Shown here piece by piece: positions 56,201 through 64,000 of a stretch of DNA of 64,000 bases (its first letter is position 1; every line of letters begins with the position of its first letter). Position numbers and translations under genes: made by a program. The notes below the pieces were generated by a model that ran no database searches, was not told where the DNA came from, and saw only the letters and a program-made list of their open reading frames with translations. The stretch is from an uncultured Saprospiraceae bacterium (lineage in GTDB: Bacteria > Bacteroidota > Bacteroidia > Chitinophagales > Saprospiraceae), in the NCBI GenBank assembly GCA_937951615.1, contig CALFBH010000121.1:1-64000 (forward strand). The letters run 5' to 3'.

Positions 56201-59200
56201 GATCAAGATATTTGCCCACTGGGTGATGATAATATAGACACAGACGGCGATGGTATTCCCGATGCTTGCGACTGTGATGAGTTAGGCGATGCAGACGGTG
56301 ATTTCATCTGCGATGATGAAGATATTTGCCCATTGGGTGATGACCTGATTGATACAGACGGCGACGGTATTCCCGATGCTTGCGACTGTGATGAATTAGG
56401 CGATGCAGACGGCGATTTTGTTTGTGATGATGAAGATATTTGTCCATTGGGCGATGACCTGATTGATACGGACGGCGATGGTATTCCAGATGCTTGTGAT
56501 TGTGATGGCTTGGATGCTGATGGCGACTTTGTTTGTGATGATGAAGATATTTGTCCTGATGGAGATGATTTAGTAGATTCTGACGGTGATGGCATCCCGG
56601 ATGATTGTGAGTGTGAAGAATCTGATTTAGACTTTGAAAATAACTCAAGTTTGAATTGGACAACCAATGCCACATCTGGTACTTATACTGTTGGAGATCA
56701 GACTATAGATGTCCAAATTGCTGATCCTGATAATATTTTTGTAGATAGCTATGAGTCGGGTTCTGGTTTTGCTGTGGGTATTGATCCTTATGATACAGAT
56801 GATGCTGTGATGATTACTTATACATTATCAGAAATTTCGAGTGATGTAGTTTTCGACATTGTAGATTTAGATTATAAAACGGGTGGTTCACAACAGCAGG
56901 AAGGCGTATGTGTCTATGGTTTATTGGGCGGAAGCCCGGTACAGATCATGCCGGTTATTACTTCACTGGATGGCAATGTGTCTATCAATGGCAATTGCGC
57001 GGAAGCGACGACCAACTCATCCACTTCAGGTCAGGACGAGAGCATCTTGGTGACTTTTGATCAGTGTATCGACCAAATTGTCATTGTATATGGTTCGGGA
57101 ACAAATTCGCCAACGGCGTACCCAAGCTATTCCAAAATACATATTGGTGCAGACTTTGGATTTGTCACGGCAGTTTGTGAAAACGAATGTAACGAAGATT
57201 GCGAAGACTATAATTTAGACTTTGAAAATGACTCAAGTCTGAGCTGGACGACTAATGCAACTTCGGGTAGCTACACTGTTGGTGACCAGACGATTGACAT
57301 TAATATCGCCGATTCTGACAATATCTTTATAAACAGCGAAGAATCTGGTGCTGGTATCATGGTGGGTATTGATCCTTATGATACAAATGATGCTGTGACG
57401 ATTACTTACACGCTGTCCGAAACATCAAGCAATGTGGTGTTTGATATTGTGGATTTGGATCGTAAATATTATGCAAACGGCTCACAACAACAAGAAGGTG
57501 TTTGTATCTATGGTTTGCTGAATGGCAGTTCAACTCAGATTATGCCAGTCATCACTTCACTGGATGGTAGTGTGGAAATTAATGGTAATTGCGCCGCAGC
57601 GACCACCAATTCTGCGACCTCTGGTCAGGACGAAAGTATACTGGTTGCCTTCAATGAATGTATTGACGAGATCGTTATCGTTTATGGATCTGGACCAGAT
57701 TCACCAACTCCAGCTCCAACGTATTCTAAGATATACATTGGTGGAGAATTTGGTTTCAATACACAGGTTTGTGATAATGAATGTAATGACGGCTGTACAG
57801 ATTATAGCCTGGATTTTGATAATAATACAAGCCTGACTTGGGCGGACAACGCAACATCAGGAACTTATACAGTTGATGACCAAACGATTGACATTGATAT
57901 ACTGGATGCTGATAATATCTTTGTGGACAGTAAAGAATGGGCGTCTGGTATCATGGTGGGTATAGATCCTTCAGATGTGAATGACAACCTAGTCATTACT
58001 TATTCACTTTCCCAAGTGTCTAATGATGTGGTATTTGACATTGTAGATTTGGATCGCAAGTATTCTTCAGGCGGTTCTAAGCAACAGGAAGCAGTTTGTG
58101 TCTATGGTTTATTGGGCGGAAGCCTCGTACAAATCATGCCTGTGATTACTTCTCTGGATGGCAGCGTGGCGATTAGTGGCAATTGCGCGGAAGCGACCAC
58201 CAACTCAGCAACCTCTGGTGCCGATGAAAGTATCCTGGTGACTTTTGATGAATGTATCGACCAAGTCGTTATCATCTACGGTACAGGCAATAATTCGCCA
58301 ACGACAGATCCGACCTACTCGAAAATCTATATTGGTAAGGACTTTGGCTTCAATACGGAAGTCTGCGAAGGAGCTTGTCCTATTGCTGTAGATTGTGCTT
58401 CGATTGGAGACGATGATGGCGATGGCGTATGTAATGACGCAGATGTTTGTCCGAATGGAGACGATAATATTGATGACAATAATAATGGTACGCCAGATGC
58501 CTGTGAATCTATCTGTGAAGATGCAACACTCGACTTTGCAGTAAGCGGATATTACTGGGCGAATAATACGACATCAGGTAATTATACCGTTGGAAGTCAG
58601 TCATACAGCATCAGTATTGCTGATCCTGATGACATCCTAGAATACACAGGAGAAGACGATTCGGGAATCAAGGTGGGCATTGAGCCACATACTGTGGATG
58701 ATAATGTAACGATCACTTATAATCTTGGTCAAGCTTCCAATGATGTGGTATTTGACATCGTAGATTTAGACTACAAAACGGGTGGTTCACAGCAGCAGGA
58801 AGGCGTCTGTGTGTATGGTTTACTTGGTGGTAATTCAACACAGATTATGCCAGTCATCACTTCACTTGATGGTAGCGTATCCATTGATGGAAATTGTGCA
58901 GAAGCGACGGCTAATTCTTCCGCCTCTGGCGACGATGAAAGCATACTCGTGACCTTTACGGAATGTATCGATCAAGTGATTATCGTTTATGGTTCTGGTA
59001 ATAATTCACCAACGAGTGATCCATCTTATTCCAGCATCACGATTGGCGAACACCTTGGATTTACCAGTGCCGTGTGCAATGTACCCTGTAATGGCAGCCA
59101 GCGTGGAGAAGGTGAAATAGACATTACACTGATGCCAAATCTGATCGGTAGCGGTTCTAATGTTACCGTAGGTATCAATCAGGATTTTGAAGGAGCAGCT

Positions 59201-59377
59201 GAGTTTATGTTGTTCGACGAACTGGGCAGACTTGTCTATATGAGTGACTTCGAACTTGGTTTCCAGACACGCTACGACTTTGATCCGGGTTACCTGACAG
59301 CAGGCGTTTATTTTGCTAAGGTGAGAACGGATAGCTGGTATTCTGTTACGAAGAAACTGATTGTGATCAATAGATAA
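53234..59377 (+). CDS. T9SS-exported giant repeat protein (HYR-like, thrombospondin-3-like and a third repeat type)
   Basis: 2047 residues. ATGs at 53291 and 53354 are alternative starts; the hydrophobic signal (about 54-70, RCLFIASFFLFTLPLSG) would be terminal from 53354. About 173-966 holds roughly ten Cys-rich repeats of about 70-95 residues (CPADQTVTC...YTYTHxVTDxCG...), like HYR domains. About 974-1129 are four Ca-binding thrombospondin-3-like repeats (DTDGDGIPDACDCDE). Then four copies of a long module (about 1133-1319, 1326-1520, 1523-1714, 1763-1953) with DVVFDIVDLD, GSQQQEGVCVYGLLGG and IMPVITSLDGSV. The end (about 1961-2047) is a T9SS-type sorting domain with FDELGRLVYM and ending KKLIVINR. 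Likely a surface adhesin or structural protein. Confidence 0.9.
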   Translation: MPIKYEKYQTNRFNLIQTPMLKTKHLHEKNRAFPNQSCSVMFCSNAVKSYCFNLKRCLFIASFFLFTLPLSGNNISSEYADEICELIINCPPAAVMITCETDTTDLFTAIGGSLDTIGCTGVTVTHDYVAPNACTGGTVEVTFTITGLEGTLPPVEQTCVTVITLEGVPPPTIICQPDANVECEDDIPNVQPATFSTTCGPGELIISRPEINGIPGCNGTTYTYVQTISDICGQSASCSQVFTIVNDPPLIDCPADMTVTCVTDIAPSLVEFTTSCSYGGVASVVGPVISGDPDCSGTTFTYTHIVTDECGESSSCVQVFTIENDAPIISCPADQTVTCEADIQVVAATFTTSCGLTGVTAVAGAPIIIGEPNCAGTTYNYTHIATDICGRTATCIQVFTIQNAAPTISCPPDVTVTCAADISPVSADFTTSCGSSGNVEISEPVIVGDADCNGATYTYTHTVTDACGRTASCDQVFTIQNSPPTIISCPPGATVTCAADINVELVDFTASCGGSASVVGPSLQGEPDCSGTIYTYTHIVVDNCGQAVFCDQVFVIDNAPPTISCPAGAVVTCAADIAPGEAEFTYSCTTNVIGTGDSIAVEVTGPVISGEADCDAATYTYTYSITDACGRTASCDQVFTIINNPPEITSCPADQTVTCAEDIDVIPAEFTADCGGIINVIGPILNGEPGCGGTTYTYTHTVIDNCGRTVSCDQIFTIDNAPPTISCLPGGVVSCEGDIILDDNPAFTYSCTTGIIGTGGEEIEPVITGPVIDGGADCDGATYTYTYSITDNCGRTASCDQVFTVQNDPPVITFCPPDEITTCEADIAFTAAEFTASCGVFYSLTGPVVVGEPDCPGTTYTFTHEVMDNCGRMVSCEQTYTIQNDAPTITCPPGDTVACVTDIILGDAEYTYSCQVEMTEPIDEVVITGPVVSGGAGCNGSTYTFTYTITDPCGRSASCEQMFFINDPADVCFCDCGIIGDSDGDEVCDDQDICPLGDDNIDTDGDGIPDACDCDELGDADGDFICDDEDICPLGDDLIDTDGDGIPDACDCDELGDADGDFVCDDEDICPLGDDLIDTDGDGIPDACDCDGLDADGDFVCDDEDICPDGDDLVDSDGDGIPDDCECEESDLDFENNSSLNWTTNATSGTYTVGDQTIDVQIADPDNIFVDSYESGSGFAVGIDPYDTDDAVMITYTLSEISSDVVFDIVDLDYKTGGSQQQEGVCVYGLLGGSPVQIMPVITSLDGNVSINGNCAEATTNSSTSGQDESILVTFDQCIDQIVIVYGSGTNSPTAYPSYSKIHIGADFGFVTAVCENECNEDCEDYNLDFENDSSLSWTTNATSGSYTVGDQTIDINIADSDNIFINSEESGAGIMVGIDPYDTNDAVTITYTLSETSSNVVFDIVDLDRKYYANGSQQQEGVCIYGLLNGSSTQIMPVITSLDGSVEINGNCAAATTNSATSGQDESILVAFNECIDEIVIVYGSGPDSPTPAPTYSKIYIGGEFGFNTQVCDNECNDGCTDYSLDFDNNTSLTWADNATSGTYTVDDQTIDIDILDADNIFVDSKEWASGIMVGIDPSDVNDNLVITYSLSQVSNDVVFDIVDLDRKYSSGGSKQQEAVCVYGLLGGSLVQIMPVITSLDGSVAISGNCAEATTNSATSGADESILVTFDECIDQVVIIYGTGNNSPTTDPTYSKIYIGKDFGFNTEVCEGACPIAVDCASIGDDDGDGVCNDADVCPNGDDNIDDNNNGTPDACESICEDATLDFAVSGYYWANNTTSGNYTVGSQSYSISIADPDDILEYTGEDDSGIKVGIEPHTVDDNVTITYNLGQASNDVVFDIVDLDYKTGGSQQQEGVCVYGLLGGNSTQIMPVITSLDGSVSIDGNCAEATANSSASGDDESILVTFTECIDQVIIVYGSGNNSPTSDPSYSSITIGEHLGFTSAVCNVPCNGSQRGEGEIDITLMPNLIGSGSNVTVGINQDFEGAAEFMLFDELGRLVYMSDFELGFQTRYDFDPGYLTAGVYFAKVRTDSWYSVTKKLIVINR

Positions 59378-59408
59378 ATTTAAGAATAGAAATTATTGGT
59401 TAGTTAAG

Positions 59409-59437
59409 AGGCTGCTCATTATTGAGCAGCCTTTTTT
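59409..59437 (+). terminator. Terminator after the giant repeat protein
   Basis: AGGCTGCTCA-ttat-TGAGCAGCCT with a T run, about 32 bp after the stop. Confidence 0.9.
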
Positions 59438-59524
59438 AGTTTATGCAAATAGAGATAGACACATAAAGAAACCTATTACCCTTTTTGAATATAATTTGCT
59501 GAAAAGCAACGGAAAAAGAGCTTG

Positions 59525-59547
59525 CTGCGTTCTGAAATTGAACGCAG
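59525..59547 (+). repeat. Small hairpin upstream of the SprB-repeat gene
   Basis: CTGCGTTC-tgaaatt-GAACGCAG, an 8-bp perfect stem in the leader of the next gene. Confidence 0.55.
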
Positions 59548-59578
59548 ACATTATTATGACAATTCTGGAAGTGATTAT

Positions 59579-59628
59579 GCATTTAAACGTTTACTAAACC
59601 TACGTAGGTTTAGTAAACGTTTAAATGC
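59579..59628. repeat. Perfect 50-bp palindrome in the leader of the SprB-repeat protein
   Basis: The left half (59579-59603, GCATTTAAACGTTTACTAAA then CCTAC) is exactly reverse complementary to the right half (59604-59628, GTAGG then TTTAGTAAACGTTTAAATGC), with no loop. It ends 31 bp before the start codon at 59660. It may be a strong hairpin in the mRNA leader, a large operator, or an element end. Confidence 0.85.
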
Positions 59629-59659
59629 TCAATTTTTAAATATTAAAAATGCAAATATT

Positions 59660-62002
59660 ATGAAACCTGTTTTTACTTTTCTTTTTATCCTAATGACCAA
59701 CTGGATGTACAGCCAGTGTAGTTTTGATATTAATCTCACAGGAACAGATCCAACTTGTTTTGGGAGTGCTGATGGAAGCGTAATGACGCAAGTGAGCAAT
59801 GGAACAGCACCCTATACTTATCTCTGGAATAATGGTGCAACAACACCAGATTTGACAAATTTGCCAGCAGGATGTTATGACCTTACAGTAACTGATGATA
59901 CTGGTTGTGCAGAGCCAGCCACAATTTGTTTGAATGAATCGCCGCCACTCATCGTAGATGCTACCGCACCCCCAATTACCTGTGCCGGAGAATTTGTACA
60001 GGTCGATGCTATAGTGACAGGTGGAATAGGTGGACCTTATGAATTTTACTGGAGTGACGGGCAGGTTGGTAGCCCGGTGATTTTGACCGGAGGAATGTAT
60101 TCGGTAACGGTAATAGACCTCAACGGTTGTACAGCAGTTACGACCTTAATCATAGATGAGCTTGCCCCGATTGACGTTACAATTGATACAGAAGATGGTG
60201 CCTGTGATGGAAGTGCAGGAGGAAGTGCAACAATCAATGTAATAGGAGGGTCGGCACCTTATACCTATGAATTTAATGGCATCTTTACTATAAATCCTAT
60301 GCTTTCTGATTTAGCACCTGGTATATATGAAATTTTGATAACAGATGCCAATGGATGTACTGCTACACAATCCTTTGAAATTTTCAGCTCTTTATATTTT
60401 GAGGTAAGCACAACAACAGCTTCTTGCGATGGCTCAGATGGCACAGCAGAAGTCAGTATAGTCACTAGTTCCTCTTCCAATTTGGAATATGCCTGGAGTA
60501 CGGGAAGTACCACAGCTACAGAAAGCGGACTGGCACAGGGCTGGTATTCGGTGACGGTCACCGACCTTGACGAGCCTTGCACTGTACACCGCAATTTCTA
60601 TATAGATGAAGACCTTTCCTGTAAAGTCGTGCTGGGCGGTTATGTCATTAATGATGATATAAATCCTGATTGTGTAGATGATGCAGGTGCGGTGAGACTG
60701 GAAAATAGAATGATGATTCTGGATAATGGACTGGCAACTTTTACGGATGCAGATGGCTATTACGAATTTATTCTGGATGCTGGTACTTATGATGTAGAAA
60801 TGGTACTCACCAATCAATACGAAGCCCTTTGTCCGGCCTCGGCAATCAGTACGGTTAGTCTACCTACTGATGGTATGGTATCGGATGATAATGATTTCTA
60901 TGTAGAATACGCGCCTTACCAGGATGTCTGTGTATCGGTAGTTATGGGATTAGCAAGACCCGGCTTTCCGATTAGTTACTTTTTAAATACCTGCAATATC
61001 GGTGGGGAAACCGTTACAAATGGAACAGTGACTTTTACCCATGACAGCCTGTTGATTGATATAGTCTTTGACCCGCCAGCAGATAGTTATGATCCGCTGA
61101 CTTATACTGCGACCTGGAATTATACTGATTTTGAACCGAATGAATGTTTTATTTTAAGCATGGATGCCACTGTCCCAGTCGGTACGCCTCTAGGCACTTT
61201 GATTGATGGTGAAATAACAGCCGACCCAGTTGCAACAGACGACAATCCAACTAATAATGTATCCGAGTGGCATCAGACGGTAACAGGTTCCTACGATCCC
61301 AATGACAAACGCGGCTTCATCGGTGACTCCAATGAATGGGGCGGCGATATTCTGGAAGACGATGTGAGTTTTAATTATAATTTACGTTTTCAAAATGTAG
61401 GAACGGACACTGCCTTTACCGTTGTGGTAAGAGATACGCTGGATTTGACTGTATTTGACATTGAAAGTATTCAGCCCGGACCAAGCAGCCATCCTTATAG
61501 TCTACAGTTTGAAGATGATAATGTACTGGTCTTTTGGTTTGAAAATATTTATCTGGTGGACAGCACGACCAACGAACCTGCTAGTAATGGTTTTGCAAGT
61601 TTTACCATCAGCCGTTTTCCAAATTTGCCGATAGGCACAGAAATAAAAAACTCCGCCGCTATATTTTTTGATTTTAATGCACCTGTAATTACCAATACAA
61701 CAATACATACGATCAGTAATCCACTGAGTATCTCCGAGCCTGAATTGGATATTGATGCCAATATTTATCCTAATCCAATCACGGATGAAACGGTCGTGAG
61801 TTATCAGTTGGAAAAAGCTGAAACAGTCAGTATTTCAGTCATTGACCAGTTGGGACGAACTTGTTTTACCTTATTGGAAAATGAAAAACAAACGGGCGGA
61901 GACTATACACTTGAACTAAGCGGAGAGGACTTGACGCCTGGGGTTTATTTGTTACAAATTACCACAGCAGACGGACAGGTGAGTAAGAAATTTTTGAAGT
62001 AG
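59660..62002 (+). CDS. T9SS-exported protein with SprB-like repeats
   Basis: 780 residues from the ATG at 59660, which places the signal peptide MKPVFTFLFILMTNWMYSQ first; the frame goes up to 59522 through palindromic leader DNA. Four SprB-like repeats (about 22-317, ending LPAGCYDLTVTDDTGC and similar) precede a SdrD/Cna-B-like domain (about 322-420, ATFTDADGYYEFILDAGTYDV), a DUF11-like region (about 421-687) with the SYDPNDKRGF motif (about 544-553), and a T9SS type A sorting domain (about 696-780, IYPNPITDETVV to SKKFLK). SprB-type repeats occur in gliding adhesins. It follows the giant repeat protein on the same strand. Confidence 0.9.
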   Translation: MKPVFTFLFILMTNWMYSQCSFDINLTGTDPTCFGSADGSVMTQVSNGTAPYTYLWNNGATTPDLTNLPAGCYDLTVTDDTGCAEPATICLNESPPLIVDATAPPITCAGEFVQVDAIVTGGIGGPYEFYWSDGQVGSPVILTGGMYSVTVIDLNGCTAVTTLIIDELAPIDVTIDTEDGACDGSAGGSATINVIGGSAPYTYEFNGIFTINPMLSDLAPGIYEILITDANGCTATQSFEIFSSLYFEVSTTTASCDGSDGTAEVSIVTSSSSNLEYAWSTGSTTATESGLAQGWYSVTVTDLDEPCTVHRNFYIDEDLSCKVVLGGYVINDDINPDCVDDAGAVRLENRMMILDNGLATFTDADGYYEFILDAGTYDVEMVLTNQYEALCPASAISTVSLPTDGMVSDDNDFYVEYAPYQDVCVSVVMGLARPGFPISYFLNTCNIGGETVTNGTVTFTHDSLLIDIVFDPPADSYDPLTYTATWNYTDFEPNECFILSMDATVPVGTPLGTLIDGEITADPVATDDNPTNNVSEWHQTVTGSYDPNDKRGFIGDSNEWGGDILEDDVSFNYNLRFQNVGTDTAFTVVVRDTLDLTVFDIESIQPGPSSHPYSLQFEDDNVLVFWFENIYLVDSTTNEPASNGFASFTISRFPNLPIGTEIKNSAAIFFDFNAPVITNTTIHTISNPLSISEPELDIDANIYPNPITDETVVSYQLEKAETVSISVIDQLGRTCFTLLENEKQTGGDYTLELSGEDLTPGVYLLQITTADGQVSKKFLK

Positions 62003-62233
62003 AAAGCTGCCTACTCCAGAAAAGGTTTGAGCAAAAGCAATTGTCATTGCAAAGCAAAGTAAAGAGTGTGTGAGTATTACTTATAGTAATGAGATCATAG
62101 CTAAAATATATTATGTTTAAATTGAATAATTATTGATTATTATTTGAGTTGTGTTATCATTGCATTTCACTGTGGTCAATATTAGCTGTTTTGACCATTA
62201 ATTACATTAAACATTTATCAATAATTAACAATT

Positions 62234-62785
62234 ATGCTTAAACACAAAACTAACTTACTACTTCTGGCTATGGGAAGCTTCTGCATGTTATTTCTTAATG
62301 CTTGTAAAGATGATGATGCTAAAGATACAACTATAAGCGCAGTAGCGAATATGGTCGCGACCAATTCAAGTGGTCTTACTGGCACCGTGACGTTTACGGA
62401 AAATAGTGAAGGCATGGTGTCTATGGTTGCAACTATCGGAGGAATTTCGGAAGGTGACCATGCTATCCATATACATGAGGTAGGAGATTGCAGTGCTGCT
62501 GATGGTACTTCTGCAGGAGGACACTGGAATCCAACAGGTGAAGACCATGGTGTATGGGGAATTCCCCCTTTTCATCGTGGTGACATTGGAAACATTGTAA
62601 TTGATGCAAATGGCAATGGTACGGTAAGCCAAATGACTGATCTTTGGTGTATTGGATGCAGCGATGACACTAAAAATATTGTTGGAAAAGCTCTGATTAT
62701 CCATGAAGGACCGGACGATTTTTCTTCCCAGCCTTCTGGTGCAGCAGGACCACGACTTGGTTGTGGAGCTATTGAAAGACAATAG
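62234..62785 (+). CDS. sodC: Cu/Zn superoxide dismutase-like lipoprotein
   Basis: 183 residues with a lipoprotein signal ending LFLNAC (Cys at about 24), so a periplasmic or outer-membrane location. The SodC fold removes superoxide with copper and zinc. Metal ligands appear present: HAIHIHEVGDC (about 76-86), GGHWNPTGEDHG (about 95-106), the FHRGDIGNI loop (about 112-120) and a late HEGPDDF (about 156-162). The Cys pair GDCS and RLGCG (about 176) can form the conserved disulfide. Copper loading and activity are not proven. A terminator follows. Confidence 0.9.
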   Translation: MLKHKTNLLLLAMGSFCMLFLNACKDDDAKDTTISAVANMVATNSSGLTGTVTFTENSEGMVSMVATIGGISEGDHAIHIHEVGDCSAADGTSAGGHWNPTGEDHGVWGIPPFHRGDIGNIVIDANGNGTVSQMTDLWCIGCSDDTKNIVGKALIIHEGPDDFSSQPSGAAGPRLGCGAIERQ

Positions 62786-62805
62786 ACTTTATTACAAAAT
62801 TATAG

Positions 62806-62836
62806 AAAGCCTGGACTTTGTGTCCGGGCTTTTTTG
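62806..62836 (+). terminator. Terminator after sodC
   Basis: AAGCCTGGAC-tttgt-GTCCGGGCTT (one G-U pair) followed by T residues. It also lies before the convergent gene ending at 62849. Confidence 0.85.
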
Positions 62837-62848
62837 AAAGCTACACAG

Positions 62849-63697
62849 CTACAACTGTTCTTCCTGCTCATACTGAATATGCGAGCGATACTTCAAAAAC
62901 GGTATCTTCAATAGAAATCCAACATCATTAGCTTCCTGCTTATCCATGTGCGTATCCACACCATACACCAGTTTTTTATTATCAACCACGACATAAGTCC
63001 CAAAAATACGATCCCAAAAAGAAAAGATATTGCCATAATTGGTGTCGCTATAAGGCTGACGATAATGATGATGTACCCGGTGCATATTAGGCGTACAAAC
63101 CACCCAAACCAAAGCATCATCCAGCCACTTCGGCATGGATAAATTAGCATGATTAAATTGCGTCATCACCAGCGATAAAGATTGGTATAAAAAAATCATC
63201 CAGACTGGTGCGCCAACGATAATGACAGCAATCAGCGTAAAAACATAACGAATGACGCTCTCTCCAGGATGGTGACGATTGGCTGTTGTCGTATCCACAT
63301 GCTGATCAGTATGATGAATCAAATGAAATTTCCACATCCACTTCACATGATGCTCCGTGTAATGTGCTAACCAGGCACCAATGAAATCCATCAACATCAG
63401 TCCGATAAGTGCGACTAGAATAATGGGAAAACCAGCCATCCAGTTCATCACACCAAAGCCATTACTAGCCACCCAGTCGGCAGTCAGTACCAGCAGAAAT
63501 GCCATGGATAAATTGACCAAAATTGTTGTAGCCGTAAAAAATATATTTAGCCCTGTATGCTTAGCCCGATTATAGGTTTTCATGGAAAACAAAGGAGCAG
63601 CATTTTCCAGTAAAAAGAAAAAAGTCAGCCCGCCGACCAGTAAAATGGAACGGTGCAGCGTGGGCATGTCAGTGAAATAGGTGATAATGGTATCCAT
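62849..63697 (-). CDS. Sterol desaturase / fatty-acid hydroxylase-family membrane protein
   Basis: 282 residues with four to five membrane segments (about 14-32, 48-72, 84-110, 152-178). The three histidine clusters of the di-iron fatty-acid hydroxylase superfamily are present: HYTEHH (about 115-120), HLIHH (about 128-132), HRVHHHY (about 212-218), plus NRHHPGE (about 143-149). Members insert a hydroxyl or double bond into sterols, carotenoids or fatty acids at the membrane. The exact lipid substrate is not readable. Confidence 0.91.
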   Translation of the reverse strand: MDTIITYFTDMPTLHRSILLVGGLTFFFLLENAAPLFSMKTYNRAKHTGLNIFFTATTILVNLSMAFLLVLTADWVASNGFGVMNWMAGFPIILVALIGLMLMDFIGAWLAHYTEHHVKWMWKFHLIHHTDQHVDTTTANRHHPGESVIRYVFTLIAVIIVGAPVWMIFLYQSLSLVMTQFNHANLSMPKWLDDALVWVVCTPNMHRVHHHYRQPYSDTNYGNIFSFWDRIFGTYVVVDNKKLVYGVDTHMDKQEANDVGFLLKIPFLKYRSHIQYEQEEQL

Positions 63698-64000
63698 GTT
63701 CGATGTGTTGTGGTGTTGTCGTGTTGATGTGTTATCGTGTTATGACTTTATTCTAAATAAGCGTTGAAAATTTACTTCCTATCATGACACTTTGCAAAAC
63801 TGTCATTCGAAGAGCTATCCAAGATAGCGACGAATGATTTGGTAGCCAATGGTTTTAGAACGTGTTTAAATTTCTCTTAATTGGCTGCAAATGGCAAATT
63901 TTCTCCTGCACTGCGTTGCTCTTCGGTCGTGTAGCGATGGCTGCCCACCCGCTGTCGCGGTTCAATCACTTGAATGTCCACAGGACATTCACCCTGCGGG
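63698..64000. repeat. Gene-free right edge with hairpins
   Basis: A GTGTTGATGTGTTATCGTGT-type block (about 63705-63745) is the complement of the CACATCAACACAAC repeat near 50375. A nested hairpin TCATTCG..GCTATC-caa-GATAGC..CGAATGA lies at 63803-63837 and TGAATGTCC-aca-GGACATTCA at 63971-63991. The last 120 bp are more GC-rich and look like a dispersed repeat cut by the window end. No gene is seen. Confidence 0.5.

Noticed and set aside
56155-56630. Short direct repeats suggesting a CRISPR array
   Set aside because: The repeats are in frame and encode thrombospondin-3-like calcium-binding units; there are no spacers of constant length.

Overview
The window looks like chromosome from a Bacteroidota bacterium, most plausibly of the Saprospiria type. 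Evidence: the giant type IX secretion (T9SS) translocon SprA, several surface proteins with SprB-like repeats, lamin-tail domains and C-terminal T9SS sorting domains, DUF1573 and DUF4836 proteins, and Bacteroidota-style promoters (TTG, about 19-21 bp, TAnnTTTG). Intergenic spaces are full of short, often palindromic dispersed repeats.

Layout. 1-1.5 kb: a small unknown gene and a stand-alone N-terminal domain of an RluA-type pseudouridine synthase without its catalytic half. 1.6-10.1 kb (-): sprA and ruvA. 10.7-16.5 kb (-): a very large secreted subtilase carrying a propeller region. 16.8-23 kb: an unknown helical protein, a sphingomyelinase-like phosphodiesterase, a WG-repeat lipoprotein, an HD-family protein, a PLP aminotransferase and a DUF1573 protein. 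23.2-29.9 kb: two lamin-tail T9SS cargo proteins (one with a CotH kinase domain) flanking a DinB-like gene. 30.4-36.7 kb: lepB, a TrmH-type RNA methyltransferase, an M20 dipeptidase, a DUF697/SHOCT protein and a DUF4836 lipoprotein. 36.9-37.4 kb: tRNA-Gly(GCC) and a tRNA-Leu(UAA) whose anticodon loop is interrupted by a 231-nt group I intron.

37.5-43.3 kb is an A/T-rich accessory segment starting right after tRNA-Leu. It holds an ABC ATPase with an N-terminal domain resembling effector-associated domain 11 (EAD11), overlapping by 4 bp a 1158-residue membrane protein made of two tandem copies of one module, then a possible small coupled ORF. Next to it lie remnants of a phage-type AAA ATPase and of a RhuM gene, truncated face to face. 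This is the best candidate for an undescribed system.

43.4-52.8 kb returns to ordinary genes: an M28 peptidase, a flavin monooxygenase, a truncated XRE-like regulator, miaA, a carbamoyltransferase-SGNH hydrolase-DUF5989-SxtJ cluster, and rplS. 53.2-62.0 kb has two more large T9SS cargo proteins, then a Cu/Zn superoxide dismutase-like lipoprotein and a sterol desaturase-family membrane protein. SprA (export), LepB (signal peptide removal) and the four proteins with C-terminal sorting domains belong to one surface-display theme.
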